In this document: one piece after another, positions 60,552-64,000 of the stretch
Position numbering within the stretch: position 1 is the first letter of the stretch
How the letters are laid out: every line of letters begins with the position of its first letter
Source: Solimonas fluminis
GTDB lineage: Bacteria; Pseudomonadota; Gammaproteobacteria; Nevskiales; Nevskiaceae
Assembly: GCF_002930645.1 (NCBI RefSeq)
Contig: NZ_PSNW01000006.1
Coordinates: 62,001 to 126,000 of the forward strand
Reading direction: 5' to 3'
DNA: 64,000 nt
Program-made: the position numbers and the translations under genes
The notes under the pieces: generated by a model
What the model saw: only the letters and a program-made list of their open reading frames with translations
Told to the model about the DNA's origin: nothing
Database searches by the model: none

Positions 60552-62003
60552 ATGCCCGCCAAGAACCCGACGACCCTGCACGCCTTCCGCGACGACCTCC
60601 TGGCCGACCATGACGCGGTGGCGCTGGCGCGCCTGATCCGCCGCGGCGAACTGGACGCGCGCGAGGTGACGGCGGCCGCCATCGCCCGCGCGCAGGCGGT
60701 GGGCGCGCTCAATGCCGTGGAATACGAGGCCTACGAACTGGCCCTGAAGCGGGTGCCGCGGGCCGGCGTCTTCGGCGGCGTGCCCACCTTCGTCAAGGAC
60801 AATACCGACGTCGCCGGCATGCCCACGCGGCATGGCTCGGACGCCGTGCCCCCGCGGCCGGCAACGGCCGACGGCGCTTTCGCGAAGCAGTACCTGGCGC
60901 AGGGCTTCACCTTGCTGGGCAAGAGCCGGCTGCCGGAGTTCGGCTTCAGCGCCAGCACCGAGTTCCTGCGCCGGGAGCCTACGCGCAACCCCTGGCACAC
61001 GGAGTATTCCAGCGGCGCTTCCTCCGGCGGCGCGGCCGCCCTGGTGGCGGCGGGGGTGGTGCCCATCGCCCATGCCAACGATGGCGGCGGGTCCATCCGC
61101 ATTCCCGCCGCCTGCTGCGGCCTGGTGGGCCTCAAGCCCACGCGCGGCCGCTTCATCGATGGCGAGCAGGCCCGCAGCCTGCCGGTGAATATCGTCTCCG
61201 AGGGCGTGGTCACGCGCAGCGTGCGCGATACCGCCCACTTCTTCGCGGGCATGGAAGGCACCTGGCGCAACGGCAAGCTCAAGCCCGTCGGCCTGGTGGA
61301 AGGTCCGGGCAGGCGCGGCCTGCGCATCGGTTTGGTGCTCGACTCCATCAGCGGACATGCCACGGACGAGCAGACGCGTGCCGCCGTGAATGCCACCGCA
61401 AGGCTGCTGGAGAGCCTCGGCCACCGCGTGGAGGAGATGCCGCTGCCGGTGAAGCCGTCCTTCGCCGGCGACTTCAGCCTCTACTGGGGCATGCTGGCCT
61501 TCTCGGTCACCCGTTTCGGGCACAAGCTGATCGCGCCGGGCTTCGACGCCTCGCAGGTCGACAACCTCAGCCGCGGCCTGGCCGGCATGTTCCGCCGCCA
61601 GATCCACCGCACGCCGCTGATGCTCTATCGCCTGCGCAAATCCTGGGATGATTACGCCCGCGTGATGAAGCAGTACGACGCCGTGCTGTCGCCGGTGCTG
61701 GCGCACGTGACGCCCAGGCTGGGGCACCTGTCGCCGAAGCAGGAATTCGAGCCCCTGTTCCAGAACCTGCTGCGCTATGTCGCCTTCACGCCGCTGAACA
61801 ATGCCAGCGGCAGCCCCGCTGTCTCGCTGCCGATGGGCACCAGCTCCGAGGGCCTGCCGATCGGCGTTCAGCTCTCGGCCGCGCATGGCGACGAACGCAC
61901 GCTGCTGGAACTGGCTTACGCGCTGGAGGAGGCGCAGCCCTGGCGGCGCATCCAGGACCTCAAGGCGGCGCCGAAGCGGAAGCAGCCGGCCTCGGCTGCC
62001 TGA
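60552..62003 (+). CDS. Amidase-signature family enzyme
   Basis: This 483-residue protein has the amidase signature: Lys82 in PTFVKDNTDVAGM, the Ser block SSGASSGGAAALVAAG (Ser157/158), and Ser181 in NDGGGSIRIPAACCGLVG. Those three form the Ser-Ser-Lys triad. It hydrolyses amides of unknown type; a GatA role is unlikely as no gatB/gatC is nearby. It is divergent from the kinase gene. A palindrome 13 bp after the stop ends the unit. Confidence 0.9.
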   Translation: MPAKNPTTLHAFRDDLLADHDAVALARLIRRGELDAREVTAAAIARAQAVGALNAVEYEAYELALKRVPRAGVFGGVPTFVKDNTDVAGMPTRHGSDAVPPRPATADGAFAKQYLAQGFTLLGKSRLPEFGFSASTEFLRREPTRNPWHTEYSSGASSGGAAALVAAGVVPIAHANDGGGSIRIPAACCGLVGLKPTRGRFIDGEQARSLPVNIVSEGVVTRSVRDTAHFFAGMEGTWRNGKLKPVGLVEGPGRRGLRIGLVLDSISGHATDEQTRAAVNATARLLESLGHRVEEMPLPVKPSFAGDFSLYWGMLAFSVTRFGHKLIAPGFDASQVDNLSRGLAGMFRRQIHRTPLMLYRLRKSWDDYARVMKQYDAVLSPVLAHVTPRLGHLSPKQEFEPLFQNLLRYVAFTPLNNASGSPAVSLPMGTSSEGLPIGVQLSAAHGDERTLLELAYALEEAQPWRRIQDLKAAPKRKQPASAA

Positions 62004-62015
62004 GGGGGCGTCTCT

Positions 62016-62043
62016 TGCAGGAGCCGGCAAGCCGGCTCCTGCA
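62016..62043. repeat. Perfect REP-like hairpin between convergent genes
   Basis: The arms TGCAGGAGCCGGC and GCCGGCTCCTGCA (13 bp each, AA loop) lie between the convergent amidase and TonB-receptor stops. It resembles the repetitive extragenic palindromes with a GTAGGAGCCGGC core in pseudomonads. It may act as a bidirectional stop; no T-run is present. Confidence 0.7.
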
Positions 62044-62062
62044 GAAAGCCGCGCGTGACTCT

Positions 62063-64000
62063 CTACGGCGTGAAATTCATCTCCACGCCCGCGAACCAGC
62101 TGCGGTCCGGTGCCGGCTCGAAGAAGCGGTTGTTGCCCTCGTTGACGATCACCGAACCGGCGTAGGTCTTGTCCAGCAGGTTGTCCACGCGTACGAAGGT
62201 GCCGAAGCTGCCGCGGCCGTGGGGCCGCATCCAGGCCAGGCGTGCATTGACCACGCGATAGGACTCGGTCTGGTCGTCATTGCGGTCATTGACCGCAATG
62301 CTGCCGGCATGGCGGACGTCCACCGCGGCCGACCAGCCGGGCAGGGCGCGGCGCCAGGCCAGTTCGGCCCAGGCGTTGTGGCGTGCGATGCCGGGCACGC
62401 GGTTGCCCTTGCTCACCGGGTTCGTCGCCCCTCCTGCGAAGTACTCGAAGTCCTCGTCGAACTCGGCATCGATGTAGTCGGCCGCCAGCTGCAGCGACCA
62501 GTCGCCGGCGAGCTTCAGCGCCAGCCCGGCCTCGGCGCCGCGCCGCTGCGTATCCGCGTTCTGGAAGCTGGCGCGTCCGCCGCTGTTGCGTGCCGGCACG
62601 ATGTCGTCCTCGGCGCCGGTGTCGAACAGCGCCAGCGTGAACAGGCCGCCGCGCGGCAGGGCGCGTTTCCAGCCCAGCTCGAAGGTCTGGCTGCGGGCGG
62701 CACGCAGGCCGAGATTGAGGCCGCTGCTGCCGTCCGGCTTGTAGGACAGTTCGGTGAAGGTCGGCGTCTCGAAGCCGCGGCCCCAGCTGCCGTAGACGCT
62801 GCTGGCCGCACTCCAGGCGTAGCGTAGCGCCAGCGCCGGCGTGGTGGCGCTGTAGCGCTTGTCGCCGCTGTCGTCGATGTTGGCGCCGACGACGTAATGG
62901 TCGTCCGACTCGAACGCCACCTCGCTGCGGCGCAGCGCGCCCAGTACGCTCCATCGTTCCGACAGGGCCCAGTCCGCGGACAGGAACTGGTCGAAGCTGT
63001 CGACCTGGTTGTCCTCGTCGCGGCGCAGCGCGCCGAGCACGCCGGTGGTGGCGCCGACGAAGTTCTCGTAGCCCTTGCGGTTCTCCTTCAGCGACTGGAA
63101 TTGCAGGCCGGCGCTGAGCGTGCCGTGCGGCAGCTTCCAGTTGTAGCGGCCGTCGCCGCCATAGCCCTCGCGCTCCAGGTCGATCACGCCGCCGGAGTTC
63201 TGCGGCTGCGTCTGCTGCACGCTGACCGGGATCGACTGGAACTGCTGCACGGCGCGCGAGCTGCCGTAGGCCACCAGTTCCAGGCTGTCGCCGCCGGCCA
63301 GCTGCTGCTCGTAGCGCAGGCCGCCGATGCGGTCGTTGAGGCTCTTGCGCGTATTGAAGGTGGTCGCCGCCGCATCCGCCTGGCGCGGGTCGGCTTCGTA
63401 CTGCGCCCGGGTGAGGCCCAGCGGGTCCTGCGCGTCGGGCTGCGACAGGCTGTTGAACACCAGGCCCAGGCGCCTGGTTTCGTCGATCTGCCAGCTGGCG
63501 GTCGCCGCCACCTGGTCGCGCCTGGCTGCGCTGTGCTCGCGGTAGCCGTCGGTCATGAAGCGCAGGCCCTCGATGCGGTAGCCCAGCTTGCCGTCCAGAG
63601 CCTGCCCGGCCGCCGAGGCCGAGGCGCGCCAGGTTTCGTCGCTGCCCATCACCAGCCGGCTGCCGAAGCTCAGCGCGGCCGGCGGCGGTGCCGAGAAGGC
63701 GGCGATCACGCCGCCCGAGGCGTTGCCGTAGGGGTAGGCCAGGGGGCCGCGCAGCACCTCCACGTGATCCAGCGAGGTTACCGACAGGCTGGAGGGCTGG
63801 CCCTGGCCATCCGGCGCCGTCAGCGGGATGCCGTCCAGCCGCAGCTGGATGCCGCGCACGCCGAAGCTGGAGCGCGCGCCGAAGCCGCGGCTCTGGATCT
63901 GCAGGTCCTGCGCATAGTTCTGGCGGTTGCGCACGGTCAGGCCCGGCACGCGCACCAGGCTTTCGGAAAGTCCGATGCCGGGCTGCGTCCAGGCCAGGTC
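62063..64000 (-). CDS. TonB-dependent outer-membrane receptor (5' end beyond the window)
   Basis: This partial receptor, about 645 codons, begins in the plug domain, with the visible sequence LVRVPGLTVRNRQNYAQD and LQIQSRGFGARSSFGVRGI. It continues through the barrel to a typical C-terminus ending in an aromatic-rich SWFAGVEMNFTP. The true start lies beyond 64000. Barrel units such as SSVYGSWGRGFETPTFTEL fit siderophore or vitamin receptors. Substrate cannot be assigned without the N-terminus and neighbours. Confidence 0.9.
   Translation of the reverse strand, partial: DLAWTQPGIGLSESLVRVPGLTVRNRQNYAQDLQIQSRGFGARSSFGVRGIQLRLDGIPLTAPDGQGQPSSLSVTSLDHVEVLRGPLAYPYGNASGGVIAAFSAPPPAALSFGSRLVMGSDETWRASASAAGQALDGKLGYRIEGLRFMTDGYREHSAARRDQVAATASWQIDETRRLGLVFNSLSQPDAQDPLGLTRAQYEADPRQADAAATTFNTRKSLNDRIGGLRYEQQLAGGDSLELVAYGSSRAVQQFQSIPVSVQQTQPQNSGGVIDLEREGYGGDGRYNWKLPHGTLSAGLQFQSLKENRKGYENFVGATTGVLGALRRDEDNQVDSFDQFLSADWALSERWSVLGALRRSEVAFESDDHYVVGANIDDSGDKRYSATTPALALRYAWSAASSVYGSWGRGFETPTFTELSYKPDGSSGLNLGLRAARSQTFELGWKRALPRGGLFTLALFDTGAEDDIVPARNSGGRASFQNADTQRRGAEAGLALKLAGDWSLQLAADYIDAEFDEDFEYFAGGATNPVSKGNRVPGIARHNAWAELAWRRALPGWSAAVDVRHAGSIAVNDRNDDQTESYRVVNARLAWMRPHGRGSFGTFVRVDNLLDKTYAGSVIVNEGNNRFFEPAPDRSWFAGVEMNFTP

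Overview
The window is a GC-rich, densely coded bacterial chromosome segment with about 75 protein genes and no rRNA, tRNA or CRISPR that I could recognise. YcgL (a family largely confined to Gammaproteobacteria), YaeQ, a Blc-type lipocalin, an HtrB/LpxL-type lipid A acyltransferase and a TonB-dependent receptor point to a Gram-negative gammaproteobacterium. The load of short-chain dehydrogenases, glutathione S-transferases, acyl-CoA enzymes, a KshA-like Rieske oxygenase and an AtuA-type terpene-utilisation protein suggests an environmental degrader of hydrophobic compounds, such as Nevskiales/Solimonadaceae. That placement is inference. Most genes lie on the minus strand in short, tightly packed operons with many 4-bp start/stop overlaps.

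Layout. 0.07-5.6 kb: a minus-strand run (DoxX-like protein, small lipoprotein, reductase/epimerase, SDR, transglutaminase, Blc lipocalin, a charged secreted protein, methyltransferase). 5.6-10.6 kb: propeller lipoprotein, AraC regulator, sterol-desaturase-type hydroxylase, double TM2 protein, small lipoprotein, GST and host-attachment protein. 10.7-18.6 kb: PAS histidine kinase, second GST, YggT-like and DUF4345 membrane proteins, dienelactone hydrolase, lysophospholipid acyltransferase, VOC protein, epimerase. 18.6-22.3 kb: YcgL, two divergent murein L,D-transpeptidases of different families, and a three-gene overlapping unit that includes a 57-residue protein. 22.4-29.2 kb: ferritin-like protein, glycine-zipper protein, class V aminotransferase, EF-hand protein, WG-repeat protein, Crp-like regulator, SDR plus MBL hydrolase.

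29.4-30.5 kb carries a Rieske oxygenase with a clear terminator. 30.5-34.0 kb is a membrane-lipid operon (LpxL-type acyltransferase, diacylglycerol-kinase-like enzyme, metallophosphoesterase, PAP2 phosphatase). 34.0-38.9 kb has a nitronate monooxygenase divergent from an HxlR regulator with twin operator-like palindromes, a hydrolase/yaeQ/CrtC-like unit, and a TetR gene whose stop codon lies inside a 61-bp perfect hairpin. 39.0-45.0 kb holds a DUF1295 membrane enzyme, DUF2937 protein, thioesterase, saccharopine-dehydrogenase-like reductase, an orphan PycTM-like membrane protein, a hydrolase and an SMP-30-like protein.

45.1-55.2 kb is the most coherent metabolic block. It runs leftward as crotonase, AtuA-like protein, TetR regulator, biotin carboxylase, separate biotin-carrier protein, carboxyltransferase, HSL-type esterase and propionyl-CoA synthetase. 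It looks like a pathway for branched or terpenoid acyl-CoAs built around a 3-methylcrotonyl/geranyl-CoA-type carboxylase whose alpha subunit is split into two genes. Members of dispersed palindromic repeat families sit inside this block. 55.4-64.0 kb ends the window with an MFS transporter, esterase lipoprotein, YciI/DGPF protein, a kinase-HDOD-GAF signalling protein, an amidase and a TonB-dependent receptor cut by the window edge.
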